From Cordilura impudica (lineage: Eukaryota > Arthropoda > Insecta > Diptera > Scathophagidae): a stretch of DNA of 64,000 bases. Where the stretch lies: NCBI GenBank assembly GCA_963682025.1, contig OY821521.1, positions 49,433,807 through 49,497,806 on the forward strand, written 5' to 3'. Shown piece after piece: positions 48,774-60,254 of the stretch. Each line of letters begins with the position of its first letter. Position 1 is the first letter of the stretch. The position numbers and the translations under genes are program-made. Below the pieces are notes generated by a model. It ran no database searches and was not told the origin of the DNA. It worked only from the letters and a program-made list of their open reading frames with translations.

Positions 48774-49140
48774 CTAGCATATTCCAGCTCTCGAAATTCG
48801 AGTGCAATTTCTAGGCAGTTTTATTTTTCAACTTAGCCAATTCACAAACCAACCCTTTTATGGTTTATTATTATTGTGAATGACAAAAACAAACTCATTA
48901 ACAAACACATTAACAAATTTAATAAAACACACATAGCATATGTACAATTTTATGTATGTGTTAGTAGCAACTTTAAATGCAATTTACTCAAAATAAAGGA
49001 AAAAATTTAAAAATCTGTAAATCTGCAATACAGCTAAAAAGAAATACCTTTCAAATAATATACGTTTGGTCAAAATCGGGATAAAATGGTAGAACAAATC
49101 ATCGGTCACAAGAAATCGCCTAGCCTATTAATATTATAGA
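48774..49140 (-). mobile_element. Helitron copy K, subfamily 2, full length
   Basis: CTAG after A, hairpin GCTCTCGAAATTCGAGTGC, AGGCAGTTTTATTTTTCAAC, ATTGTGAATG, ATACGTTTGGTCAAAATCGG, and CCTATTAATATTATAGA before T. All terminal signals are intact. Confidence 0.93.
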
Positions 49141-49299
49141 TTTCTTATTTATTGTATTTTTGATGTGTAAACATCTCTACGCGCAGGAAGGGTAAATTTC
49201 TATTTCACAAAACAATCACAAAAATAGCGTAACTGTGAGCGTAAGACAATATCGGTGTGACTTATGATTGTATTGGTGAAAAAATTATGATATGTTATG

Positions 49300-49962
49300 T
49301 TTGAAAATGAAAAATAAAAAATGAAAAATGAAAAATGAAAAATAAAAAATGAAAAATAAAAATGAAAATTTAAAAATAAAAAATGAGAAGTGAAAAATTA
49401 AAAATGAAAAACGAAAAACTAAAAATTAAAAATTAAAAATTAAAAATTAAAATTAAAAAATGGAAAATAAAAAATAAAAAATGAAAAATGAAAAACAAAA
49501 AATGGAAAATAAAAAAATTAAGAATAGAAAATGAAAAATAAAAATGTAAAATAAAAAATGAAAAATTAAAAGTGAAAAAAAAAAATTAAAAATGAAAAAT
49601 AAAAACGAAAAATTCAAAATGAAAAATAAAAAATGAAAAATTAAAATAAAAAATGAAAAATTAAAAACGAAAAATTCAAAATCAAAAATAAAAAATGAAA
49701 ATGAAAAATAAATATTGAAAAATTAAAAGTAAAAATAAAAAATGAAAAATCAAAAGTGAAAAATGAAAAATAAAAAATGAAAAATGAAAAATGAAAAATA
49801 AAAAATGAAAAATAAAAAATGAAATGAAACATTAAAAATGAAAAATAAAAATGAAAAATGAAAAATGTAAAATGAATAATGATAAACGAAAAATTAAAAA
49901 TTTAAAATAAAAAAAAAAAAAAAAAAAATGAAAATGAAAACTTTTTAAAAAACGAAAAATAA
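49300..49962. repeat. Degenerate AAAAATG/AAAAATA array, left block
   Basis: Mixed 6-8-bp A-rich units (AAAAATG, AAAATA, AAAACG) ending in a 20-base-class A run near 49,909-49,928. It is far less regular than the AAAAATT arrays. Confidence 0.9.
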
Positions 49963-50744
49963 ACAAGTAAGAAAATTATAGTCGGTCTAGACCGACTATA
50001 CGATACCCTATACCATGCGTTTAGAAACCCTATCTCTTAGGCCCAACTAACTGGACATAGAAAATAAGCAAAAACCAAATTTGAGTGGGATTTTTATTAA
50101 ATTTTTTGGCTGCAGATATGAAAAAGTTCATATCGGATGCTATATCTATATGGGGACTAGGTCCAAAAATGGTCCGATCCTGATCATGTTTGGTAAAGTC
50201 TCTTGTATTTTGCAAAAATATGTACAAACAAAATTTGAGAAGAATCAGTGCAATATTTTTGTTTTTTAATAGATTTAAGTGAAGATCGGGAAGCAGCTCT
50301 ATATGGGGTCAAAGGGATCATTTTTGGACTACTCATTAGTGGATGTAATGAACGCATACAAACCCAATTTGAGTAAGATCTATATGACAATTTAGATCTT
50401 ATGGCAATTTATGTCGATTTCATAGGGGTAATTTGTATGGGGGCTAGGTCTGAACATGGACCGATTCTCACCAATTTCAATAGCGTTCATCCCATGGCCG
50501 ATAGAAGCTTATGTACCAAATTTCATCAAAATATATTCATATTTGCGACCTGCAGTTTGGTTACAAGGTTTACATGGACACACAGACGGACGGACGGACG
50601 GACGGACATTGTTAAATCAACTCAGAAAGTGATTCTGATTCGATCGGTTTAATTAAAGATGGGTCTAGGTCAAATATTTTTGGTTGTTACAAACAGCAGC
50701 ACAAAGTCATTATACCCAAACCACATAGTGGTATAGGGTATAAA
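49963..50744 (+). repeat. Family B repeat, complete copy (~780 bp)
   Basis: Best full-length example: ACAAGTAAGAAAATTATAG, the palindrome AGTCGGTCTAGACCGACT at about 49,980-49,997, GGGACTAGGTCCAAAAATGG, GATCGGGAAGCAGCTCTATA, GGGCTAGGTCTGAACATGG, CATGGACACACAGACGGACG with a (GACG)n run, and the end CCACATAGTGGTATAGGG plus TATAAAA. Non-coding. Both ends carry short palindromes rather than TIRs of one another. That and the fly-wide style suggest a Helentron/DINE-1-like non-autonomous element, but I cannot prove the class. It sits within A-rich array DNA. Confidence 0.85.
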
Positions 50745-50878
50745 AATTAAAAAATGAAATATAAAAAATGAAAAATAAATATTGAAAAGTTAAAAGTAAA
50801 AAATTAAAAATTAAAAATAAAAAACAAAAAATGCAAAATGAAAAATGAAAAGTGAAAAATGAAACATAAAAAATGAAA
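50745..50878. repeat. Degenerate A-rich array between family B and heptamer array
   Basis: Continues the left block's AAAAATG/AAAATA pattern, which shows that family B landed in a pre-existing array. Confidence 0.85.
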
Positions 50879-52003
50879 AATTAAAAATTAAAAATTAAAA
50901 ATTAAAAATTAAAAATTAAAAATTAAAAATTAAAAATTAAAAATTAAAAATTAAAAATTAAAAATTAAAAATTAAAAATTAAAAATTAAAAATTAGAAAT
51001 TAAAAATTAAAAATTAAAAATTAAAAATTAAAAATTAAAAATTAAAAATTAAAAATTAAAAATTAAAAATTAAAAATTAAAAATTAAAAATTAAAAATTA
51101 AAAATTAAAAATTAAAAATTAAAAATTAAAAATTAAAAATTAAAAATTAAAAATTAAAAATTAAAAATTAAAAATTAAAAATTAAAAATTAAAAATTAAA
51201 AATTAAAAATTAAAAATTAAAAATTAAAAATTAAAAATTAAAAATTAAAAATTAAAAATTAAAAATTAAAAATTAAAAATTAAAAATTAAAAATTAAAAA
51301 TTAAAAATTAAAAATTAAAAATTAAAAATTAAAAATTGAAAATTAAAAATTAAAAATTAAAAATTAAAAATTAAAAATTAAAAATTAAAAATTAAAAATT
51401 AAAAATTAAAAATTTAAAATTAAAAATTTAAAATTAAAAATTAAAAATTAAAAATTAAAAATTAAAAATTAAAAATTAAAAATTAAAAATTAAAAATTAA
51501 AAATTAGAAATTAAAAATTAAAAATTAAAAATTAAAAATTAAAAATTAAAAATTAAAAATTAAAAATTAAAAATTAAAAATTAAAAATTAAAAATTAAAA
51601 ATTAAAAATTAAAAATTAAAAATTAAAAATTAAAAATTAAAAATTAAAAATTAAAAATTAAAAATTAAAAATTAAAAATTAAAAATTAAAAATTAAAAAT
51701 TAAAAATTAAAAATTAAAAATTAAAAATTAAAAATTAAAAATTAAAAATTAAAAATTAAAAATTAGAAATTAAAAATTAAAAATTAAAAATTAAAAATTA
51801 AAAATTAAAAATTAAAAATTAAAAATTAAAAATTAAAAATTAAAAATTAAAAGTTAAAAATTAAAAATTAAAAATTAAAAACTAAAAATTAAAAATTAAA
51901 AATTAAAAACTAAAAATTAAAAATTAAAAGTTAAAAATTAAAAATTAAAATTTAAAAATTAAAAATTAAAAATTAAAAATTTAAAATTAAAAATTAAAAA
52001 TTA
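50879..52003. repeat. AAAAATT heptanucleotide array 2 (1.1 kb)
   Basis: About 160 near-identical 7-bp units, the same unit and strand as array 1 (24.9-28.56 kb). Homogeneous in the middle, with variants (AAAACT, AAAGTT, TTTAAAATT) towards the right edge. Confidence 0.97.
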
Positions 52004-53358
52004 AAAATGAAAAATAAAAAATAAAAAATAAAAAATAAAAAATGAAAAATTAAAAGTGAAAAACCAAAAATGAAAAATGAAAAATAAAAAATAAAAAATG
52101 AAAAATGAAAAATAAAAAATTCAAAATGAAAAATGATAAATAAAAAATTAAAAGTGAAAAACGAAAAATTAAAAATTAAAAATAAAAAATGAAAAATTAT
52201 AAAAGAAAAAAAAAATGCAAATTGCAAAATCAAAATTGAAAAATTAAAAATAAAAAATGAAAAATAAAAAATTAAAAATAATAAATGAAAAATAAAAAAC
52301 GAAAAATTTAAATCGAGAAATAAAAAATGAAAAATTGAAAATAAAAAATTAAAAATTAAAAATTAAAAATGAAACATAAAAAATGAAATATAAAAAATTA
52401 AAAATGAAAAATGAAAAACAAAAAACGAAAAATGAAAAATGAAACGCGAAAAATTAAAAATGGAAAATGAGAAATGATAAATAAAAATTTAAAAGTGAAA
52501 AACGAAAAATTAAAAATAAAAAATGAAAAATTATAAAAGAAAAATAAGAAATGGAAAATGAAAAATGAAAAATGCAAAATAAAAATAAAAAATTAAAAAT
52601 GAAAAATTCAAAATGAAAAATGATAAATAAAAAATTAAAAGTGAAAAACGAAAAATTAAAAATGAAAAATAAAAAATGAAAAATTATAAAAGAAAAAAAA
52701 ATGCAAAATGCAAAATGAAAATTGAAAAATGAAAAATAAAAAATGAAAAATAAAAAATGAAAAATAAAAAATGAAAAATAAAAAACGAAAAATTTAAAAC
52801 GAAAAATAAAAAATGAAAAATTAAAAATAAAAAACGAAAAATTTAAAACGAAAAATAAAAAATGAAAAATTGAAAATAAGAAATTAAAAATTAAAAATGA
52901 AAAATGAAAAATGAAAAACGAAAAATGAAAAACGAAAAATTAAAAATTAAAAATGGAAAATGAGATATGATAAATAAAAATTTAAAAATGAAAAACGAAA
53001 AATTAAAAATTAAAAATAAAAAATGAAAAATTATAAAAGAAAAATAAGAAATGGAAAATGGAAAATGAAAAATGCAAAATGCAAAATGAAAAATAAAAAA
53101 TTAAAAATAAAAAATTAAAAATAAAAAATGAAAAATAAAAAATGAAAAACGAAAAATTTAAAACGAAAAGTAAAAAATGAAAAATGGAAAATAAAAAATG
53201 AAAAATTAAAAATGAAAAATAAAAAATGAAAAATAAAAAATGAAAAATGAAAAATGAAAAATGAAAAATGAAAAATGAAAAACGAAAAACGAAAAATGAA
53301 AAATTAAAAATGGAAAATGAGAAATGAAAATTTAAAAATAAAAAAAGAAAAATTAAAA
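52004..53358. repeat. Degenerate AAAAATG/A/C array, right block
   Basis: A-rich units with a visible longer order: strings like AAAATTATAAAAGAAAAA followed by AATGCAAAATG recur near 52,196, 52,528, 52,682 and 53,030, so blocks of roughly 150-350 bp have been duplicated. A frame across it (51,994-52,233 minus) is an artefact. Confidence 0.9.
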
Positions 53359-53535
53359 ATTAACCAGTTGAAATAATAAATATTTTTATATTAGCAGAGC
53401 CCCTGCAGTTGATTGCTATAAGTGATACATATAAGACGCTTTCTGTTTGATTTTAAAAAATTGCCATAAAAAATCTTTAATTACTAAATGTTTACACATA
53501 TCCCCTGTGATCGGACTCACATGATTTTTTTAAAT
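53359..53535 (+). repeat. Copy 1 of a ~180-bp duplicated flank
   Basis: From ACCAGTTGAAATAATAAAT through GCAGAGCCCCTGCAGTTGAT, TGATACATATAAGACGC to CCCCTGTGATCGGACTCACA. Almost the same sequence is at 57,693-57,868, in each case directly after an A-rich array. Confidence 0.92.
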
Positions 53536-55607
53536 ATGGCCACCCTATCAGCTGCAACATATAATCAAAAATGACATAAAATTAATTTATTAAGGAAAAT
53601 TTATGAAATGTTTTCAGAATTAGAAAATTAAACGCTGCCGTACAAAAATAAAGGTTTTTACCATCGTGAACATGATGTTTACAATTGTAATAACTCGTAC
53701 AAAGATAAAAATTCTTTTATTCATATATCTCCAACATTTATTTATATTAATTACTTGTTTGTAAATAAAACGTTACAGCTGCTATGTGTATTCGTCGTAA
53801 TTATATATCATTCGACGAATTTACGCAACGAATTGTTGCCGACAAATTCGTCGAGCTGTGCGAAATTCGTCATTCGTCCCAGTTGTGTTTCCACCTTTAA
53901 ACTCTTTCTTTTACCTCAATCTCTCTGTCCGTCTGTCGTGGGGGAATCCCATTTTCCCTTATCCAATTGATCTGAAACTTGGTCCATAGTCTTGTTGTGA
54001 CTAAAGATTAATTTTGGGGTGGCCACGCACAGTCACGCGTGGTCGCGCACAGTCACGGAGTGATCTAAACCCCATTTCCCCTTATCCAATCAATATAAAA
54101 CTTGGTCCATAGACTTGTTGTGACCAAAGATTAATTTTAAAATAGTCACCCAAAGCTACGCATATTCACGGTGAGATTCAGAACTCATATGCAGAAGTAA
54201 AGAGTTTTAATAAAAACTTTATTTATATGGTTTAGATTATTCATATTTATTTGAGTCACTTTATTATTTTTCAAAAAATCTATCTTTAATCTCAATTTGA
54301 GACAAAAAGTTTTTTTTTTTTTGTTTTTGTCCATGGGACCGAAGCATTGTGCGTCAGCTTTTCACAGTTCTGCCGGTGCCAATATTCTTTCACCTATTTT
54401 CCGCTTACTCTGTTAGTTTGTTGGATTACTATTATTTTTGTTGTTTTTAAATTTTTAAGTTAAACACAAAAAAGTAAGTAAAACTTTTTTTGTTTACAAC
54501 CTTTATATACGAAACCAAAAATATGGAAAAATAATTTGAAATATTATTAAAATTAACGATGACAATACTTTTTGCTTAAATCCTAAGGATTATTAATAAC
54601 AATTGCGTTATTATGAGTGTTTCATTGTTTTGATATTAAAGAAAGATAAGAAATGATTGCTCTGTAAATATATTTTTTGCTCTATATATGACAAATTTTC
54701 ATGTCGAGATTATCAATTAAGTAAAACCCACATTTAAATTAACTTTTATTAAAAATTTATGTATGAATTTCTATTACAAAAAATTAAAGTTAATCAAAGT
54801 CGACAAACTGATACTTTTTATTTTTAAATTTGCGTTATTTCGTTTGAATTTTGTATAGAAATATTCGAAGTTTTTGAAATTCACGCAAAATTTTTTCATA
54901 GAAATTTCAATATTTTCACTTTAATGAATTTCTATTTTCGGGAATACTTAAAGCAATATTTTCATTTGAGGATGTATAAAAATATATTTCAACTTTTTTT
55001 TATTACAGAATTGATAAATTATATTTTTAGCTATAAATATATATGCATTTTGTTTTTAGTGAAATATTTCATATCAAAAGTAACATAATGTAGGGTATTA
55101 ATATTCCAGCTAGATTTAATTCGATATTTTTTCCATAATAAATCATTAAAAAATTTTATACTTGAAATCTGTTATAAAAATCATTTCTATATTTGAGACT
55201 GAGTACCTGTGAACAATTTGTTGCATAGAAGAAATATTGTCACCTACGCCAAGCCAGTCAACCAGCCAGCCAGTCATCTCGCTGATAGACAACATAGCGT
55301 TTTATTTGTTTTAGACTTAATTTTTTTTATTTTTTTTTTTATATATTAACAAATGTTTTAATCATTATTTAATATTCTAAGATATTTTAACCCTTTAATG
55401 TTCAAAAAAAAAAAATTTTTACTGATTTATGAACCATGTACAACTTTGTTTGTAGCCACAAAAAATATAGGAAGAGGAGCAACTTTGTAAAGTATTGTCT
55501 AACTTTCTAACTTGATATAATAATGTCAGTCCGTCCCTCTATTGGTTCGTCCTATCGTGATTTGTTTCATAGACAAAAATAAAAAAAAAATCTTTCCAAA
55601 ATTAATT
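53536..55607. other. No gene seen; includes a ~115-bp imperfect duplication
   Basis: Within it, CCCATTTTCCCTTATCCAAT, AAACTTGGTCCATAG and TTGTTGTGACTAAAGATTAAT (53,948-54,012) recur as CCCATTTCCCCTTATCCAAT, AAACTTGGTCCATAG and TTGTTGTGACCAAAG (54,070-54,132), a tandem pair with GC-rich GGCCACGCACAGTCACGCG between. The rest is AT-rich and non-coding; the 71-codon frame at 53,755-53,970 has no motif. Confidence 0.5.
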
Positions 55608-56115
55608 AAAAACTAGTAAGGAAATTATAATAGAACCAGACCGACTATACGATACACTATATCAAAAGTTTCGGGAAAAAGTCTTAGATCCAACTTTGCT
55701 GCGATCATAATGGCATATTGGAAAATAAGCATAAACCAAATTTAAGTGGCATTGTAATTAATTTTTTTGCCTTCGGATATGAAAAAGTTCTTATTATCAA
55801 AAAAAAAAATAAAAATAAATCTTGCACTCTTCTGTAGTCGGAACCCTTCCCTACACTCCTATATCCCATTGTATACCCGCCAGTTTCCGCCCGTATGCAC
55901 CAGAACAATTTTTCTGATCCAAGGTCAGATATTTTGTGCAAAATTTATGAATACAAAAGTTTTCCACTATGTGTTAAGGGTATAATGAATTTGCCCTAAT
56001 GTTTGTAACTGCCCAAAATATTAGACCTATACCCATCTTTTATTATACGTATTGACTCAAAATCACCTGCTGAGTCGATTTAACGATGTCCGTCCATCCA
56101 TCTGTGTGTTGTGAA
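55608..56115 (+). repeat. Family B-like repeat, rearranged
   Basis: ACTAGTAAGGAAATTATAATAG, ACCGACTATACGATACAC, GCATAAACCAAATTTAAGTGG and GGATATGAAAAAGTTC follow family B; the middle is replaced by unrelated GC-richer sequence (CGGAACCCTTCCCTACACTCC, 55,840-55,862). The end then carries tail words in the opposite sense (CCTATACCCATCTTTTATTATA, GAGTCGATTTAACGATGTCC). The copy therefore combines a 5' piece with an inverted 3' piece, with a central block of unknown origin. Confidence 0.65.
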
Positions 56116-56268
56116 TACAAAAGTTGGTCGTACCAGTGTATTTTTTTTGCGTGAGTTTATTTGTTTTTTATACTGACAGAAAAAGGAAACGGTAGAGTTG
56201 ACACGAGTTGTTATGTACTTATAAAAAATGGTTGAGACATAATACACTTATTTGTTAAATTATATTAA
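56116..56268. other. Short spacer
   Basis: AT-rich spacer between a family B-like repeat and Helitron L. Confidence 0.3.
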
Positions 56269-56621
56269 CTAGCAGATTCCAGCCCTCGAAATTCGAGTGC
56301 AAATGCTAGGAAATTTTATTTTTTTTATTAAATAAAGACTCTAAAGGTGCGCTAATCAGTGATAGCCAATTCACAAATCAGCACAAAAAACAAATTCATT
56401 TTTAATACAAATACATTAACAAATTTAATAAACACACACATCGTATTGTAACTTTAAATGCAATTTACTCAAAATAAAGGAAAAAATTTAAAAAACTGTA
56501 AATCGGGTGAACAGCTAAATAGAAATACCTTTCAAATAATATACGTTTGGTCAAAATCGGGATAAAACGGTAGAACAAAACATCGGTCACAAGAAATTGC
56601 CTAGCCTATTAATATTATAGA
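56269..56621 (-). mobile_element. Helitron copy L, subfamily 1, full length
   Basis: CTAG after A, hairpin GCCCTCGAAATTCGAGTGC, AAATAAAGACTCTAAAGG, CGGTAGAACAAAACATCGG, and CCTATTAATATTATAGA before T. The only subfamily-1 copy in the right half of the window. Confidence 0.92.
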
Positions 56622-56897
56622 TGAGTAAAATCTGTTTTATTTAGACAGATATATTTACATAGGTATTCCTCAAAAACATTAATAAACGGAACTTGAGTTA
56701 TATAGTTTAAGTACCTGACAAAATGGAAAAACATTTTAAACAAGTAAATGGCAAAAAAAAAAAACTATTGCGACATACTTTTTTAAGATATAAGCAGGTA
56801 TGCTTCATCCTTTAAAAGGGGTTAGGGTCTGGGTTTTTATCCTTCAAAAGATAAAAAATTGTATTTAACATAATTGCAAGAAAGAGTATTTTTATAA
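56622..56897. other. Spacer; right part duplicated before Helitron N
   Basis: AT-rich; the last 25 bases (TTGCAAGAAAGAGTATTTTTAT type) are the same as those preceding Helitron N near 57,874. Confidence 0.4.
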
Positions 56898-57127
56898 CTA
56901 GCCGATTCCAGCGCTCCAAATTCGAGTGCAATTTCTAGGCAACTTTATTTTTCAACTTAGCCAATTCACAAACCAACACTTTTATGGTTTATTATTATTA
57001 TGACTGAAGATAACAACCTCATTAACAAACACATTAAAAAATTTAATGAACACACACATAGCATGTGCATAATTTTATGTATGTGTTAGTAGCAACTTTA
57101 GATGCAATTTACTCAAAATAAAAGAAA
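56898..57127 (-). mobile_element. Helitron copy M, 5' part replaced by A-rich array
   Basis: CTAG, hairpin GCGCTCCAAATTCGAGTGC, AGGCAACTTTATTTTTCAAC, TTAGTAGCAACTTTAGATGC, TACTCAAAATAAAAG. At the internal GAAAAAATTAAAAATC point it does not continue as a Helitron but turns into AAAATTAAAAATAAAAAATG array. The array therefore begins exactly at the element's own A-rich tract. Confidence 0.9.
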
Positions 57128-57692
57128 AAATTAAAAATTAAAAATAAAAAATGATAAATGATAAATAAAAAATTAAAAGTGAAAAACGAAAAATTAAAAA
57201 TGAAAAATAAAAAATGAAAAATGAAAAATAGAAAATAAAAAATTAAAAATGAAAAATTAAATATTAAAAATGATAAATAAAAAATTTAAAATGAAAAACG
57301 AAAAATAAAAATGAAAAAATTATAAAAGAAAAAAAATGTAAAATGCAAAATGAAAATTGAAAAATTAAAAATAAAAAATTAAAAATAAAAAATTAAAAAT
57401 AAAAAATAAAAAATAAAAAATAAAAAATGAAAAATTAAAAATAAAAATGAAAAATGAAAAATGAAAAATAAAAAATGAAAAATAAAAAATGAAAAACGAA
57501 AAATTTAAAACGAAAAATAAAAAATGAAAAATGGAAAATAAATTATGAAAAATTAAAAATTAAAAATAAAAATGAAAAATGAAAAATAAAAAATTAAAAA
57601 TGGAAAATAAAAAATTAAAAATAAAAAATGAAAAATTAAAAATTAAAAATGGAAAATAAGAAATGAAAATTTAAAAATAAGAAACGAAAAAT
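57128..57692. repeat. Degenerate AAAAATG/A/T array inside broken Helitron M
   Basis: Same unit mix and the same longer-order strings (AAAATTATAAAAGAAAAAA, AATGCAAAATG) as the 52.0-53.36-kb block, so the two are related by duplication. It ends at the duplicated flank. Confidence 0.9.
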
Positions 57693-57868
57693 TAAAAATT
57701 AACCAGTTGAAATAATAAATATTTTTATATTAGCAGAGCCCCTGCAGTTGATTGCTATAAGTGATACATATAAGATGCTTTCTGTTTGATTTTAAAAAAA
57801 AGCTATAAAAAATGTTTAATTAATAGATGTTTACACATCTCCCCTGTGATCGGACTCACGTGATTTTG
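57693..57868 (+). repeat. Copy 2 of the ~180-bp duplicated flank
   Basis: Near-identical to 53,359-53,535 (e.g. GCAGAGCCCCTGCAGTTGAT shared), with small changes such as TAAGATGC for TAAGACGC. It is then joined to GCAAGAATTGCAAGAAAGAG, the flank of Helitrons M and N. Confidence 0.92.
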
Positions 57869-57898
57869 CAAGAATTGCAAGAAAGAGTATTTATATAA

Positions 57899-58265
57899 CT
57901 AGCCGATTCCAGCGCTCGAAATTCGAATGCAATTTCTAGGCAACTTTATTTTTCAACTTAGCCAATTCACAAACCAACACTTTTATGATTTATTATTATT
58001 GTGAATGAAGATAACAAACTCATTAACAAACACATTAATATATTTAATAAAACACACATAGCATGTGTATAATTTTATGTATGTGTTAGTAGCAACTTTA
58101 AATGCAATTTACTCAAAATAAAGGACAAAATTTAAAAATCTGTAAATCTGTAAAACGGCTAAAAAGAAATACCTTTCAAATGATATAAGTTTGGTCAAAA
58201 TCGGAATAAAACGGTAGAACAAAACATCGGTCACAAGAAATCGCCTCACCTATTAATATTATAGA
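57899..58265 (-). mobile_element. Helitron copy N, subfamily 2, full length
   Basis: CTAG after A, hairpin GCGCTCGAAATTCGAATGC, ATTGTGAATGAAGATAAC, CATCGGTCACAAGAAATCG, and CCTATTAATATTATAGA before T. It shares its left flank with copy M, so it is probably the intact counterpart of that copy. Confidence 0.93.
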
Positions 58266-58370
58266 TTTAGCGGATCCCGTTATCTTTGCAAAGCCTAATA
58301 TTCCGTTTATTTAAACAATATTTTTGCAATGACATTAATAATATTTGGACTTCACATGGAATATATTATA

Positions 58371-58741
58371 CTAGCAGATTCCAGCGCTTGAAATTCGAGT
58401 GCAATTTCTAGGCAGCTTTATTTTTAAACTTAGCCAATTCACAAACCAATACTTTTATGGTTTATTACTATTGTGAATGAAGATATCAAACTCATTAACA
58501 GACACATTAACAAATTTAATAAAACACAAATAGCGTACATATAATTTTATGATTTTGTTAGTAGCAACTTCAAATGCAATTTACTCAACAAAAAGGACAA
58601 AATTTAAACATCTGTAAATGTGGTGAACAGCTAAAAATAAATACCTTTCAAATGATATACGTTTGGTAAAAATCGAGATAAAACGGTAGAACAAAACATC
58701 GGTCACAAGAAATCGCCTAGCCTATTAATAAATATTATAGA
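58371..58741 (-). mobile_element. Helitron copy O, subfamily 2, full length
   Basis: CTAG after A, hairpin region GCGCTTGAAATTCGAGTGC, ATTGTGAATGAAGATATC, CATCGGTCACAAGAAATCG, and CCTATTAATAAATATTATAGA (a 4-base duplication near the tip) before T. Immediately upstream of the decayed gene split by the pogo element. Confidence 0.92.
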
Positions 58742-59676
58742 TTACAGTTTGAACAATGGCTAAGTACTGTTAAATAGATCTCGCTGATATTTATTTTCAA
58801 CCAAAAGATGTAGACGATATAATTTTGCACATACGGAGCAACCATTTCTTTAAGAATTGTAAGCTGCAAGAAATTGAAATACATAAAGAAAAAATTACAA
58901 CTTTTGCATCAAATTTGGAAAAACGGTACATTGAATGCTCTCATAGCAAGGCGAAGATGTACATACGTCACCAAGATTGGTTATTACAGGAACTTATTTT
59001 CGAGATCATCTACAACTGCTAACGAAAATGAAAAAAAGAATGTAGTGAAAGATCAAAGGCACAAGCTGGAGAATATCAATGAAGAAATTTCTCAAAGAAT
59101 TATTAAAGATTAATTTTTGCACCAAATTCAACAAACACAATATAAGAAAAATAAAATTGAAATAATTGAAAAAATAGTAGAAGCGAGCCCAAGGCGTACA
59201 AAGAGGATTTTGAAAAGCATTCCTACACCAATTGGAAAAAATGTCTACAACTAGGCCTCATAATCGATCAACCAAAACAAGGAGAAGGAAACTGAAATGA
59301 TGGAAATACTGCAAGGAGATTTTTTCCGATCCAGAAACTGCAGGTATATATCATGAATTAAAAAGACGCTTTAAAATCATATTACAAGTTCTAGCATGCA
59401 GCAGCAAGATAAATGCAAAAAAATTTGGAGAGTACGCCAATAAATGAAAAATACTTTATAATGAAAAATACTCTTGGAGATATATGCCATCCACAGTTCA
59501 TAAAATTTTGGACCATGGGGAACAAATAATTCAAAACAATATAATATTTGAGGAAGCGCAAGATAAAAGGAACAGAGACTACAGATTGTTTCGCGAGCAC
59601 AACACAAGAAAAAGGTCCAGATGTTGCACTAATGAAGACCTTATCACTATTTTGTTGTGCACCTCAGATCCATATA

Positions 59677-59700
59677 CAGTACACTCGCGGTAACGTGAAC
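59677..59700 (+). repeat. pogo-like left TIR
   Basis: CAGTACACTCGCGGTAACGT followed by GAAC, inverted relative to the right end; a further GTTCACGTTAGCG lies at 59,735-59,747. Confidence 0.9.
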
Positions 59701-60254
59701 TAATTAAAACCAAGGTAGATCATGTTAGCGAAATTGTTCACGTTAGCGATTGTCGAAATTCATGAAAAAAATATATGTGTTTTACACGCTTGAACGTGAA
59801 ATTCTTTTATGTATTATTATTTGCATTATTAAAATATAAAAATAAAATTATTAATTAAAATACATTACAAAACAAAACGAGATCACGAGAAGATATGCAT
59901 GCATTGAAATAAAATTATATAGCAAATAAAATTTCACATTACATTTATGCATTAAAGAAATCCGTTATCTTTTTCTGCTGCTTTTTCTTTTCTAATAGCT
60001 GAAATACTGCTTTCTCCCTTAAGCGTCTAAGTACACTCGTGTCACTTTGATCCACCATTGCATCTCCTGCCCATTGCAATGCCTTGTTAAAAATTTCAAC
60101 TGCGTCACTTGCGGCAATTTTTTTTAACAGGATCATCGGCAATGCAATCATCATCCTCACTTTCTTCGTTTTGTCCAATTTCATGGATTTCAGTCGTATC
60201 ATCAACACAAAGATCATTATTCCACTCTTGAACCATTGGCAAGGTAAACTCAAC

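Noticed and set aside
53755..53970. 71-codon frame with a possible hydrophobic start
   Set aside because: No homology recognised, and it runs into a duplicated GC-rich repeat.
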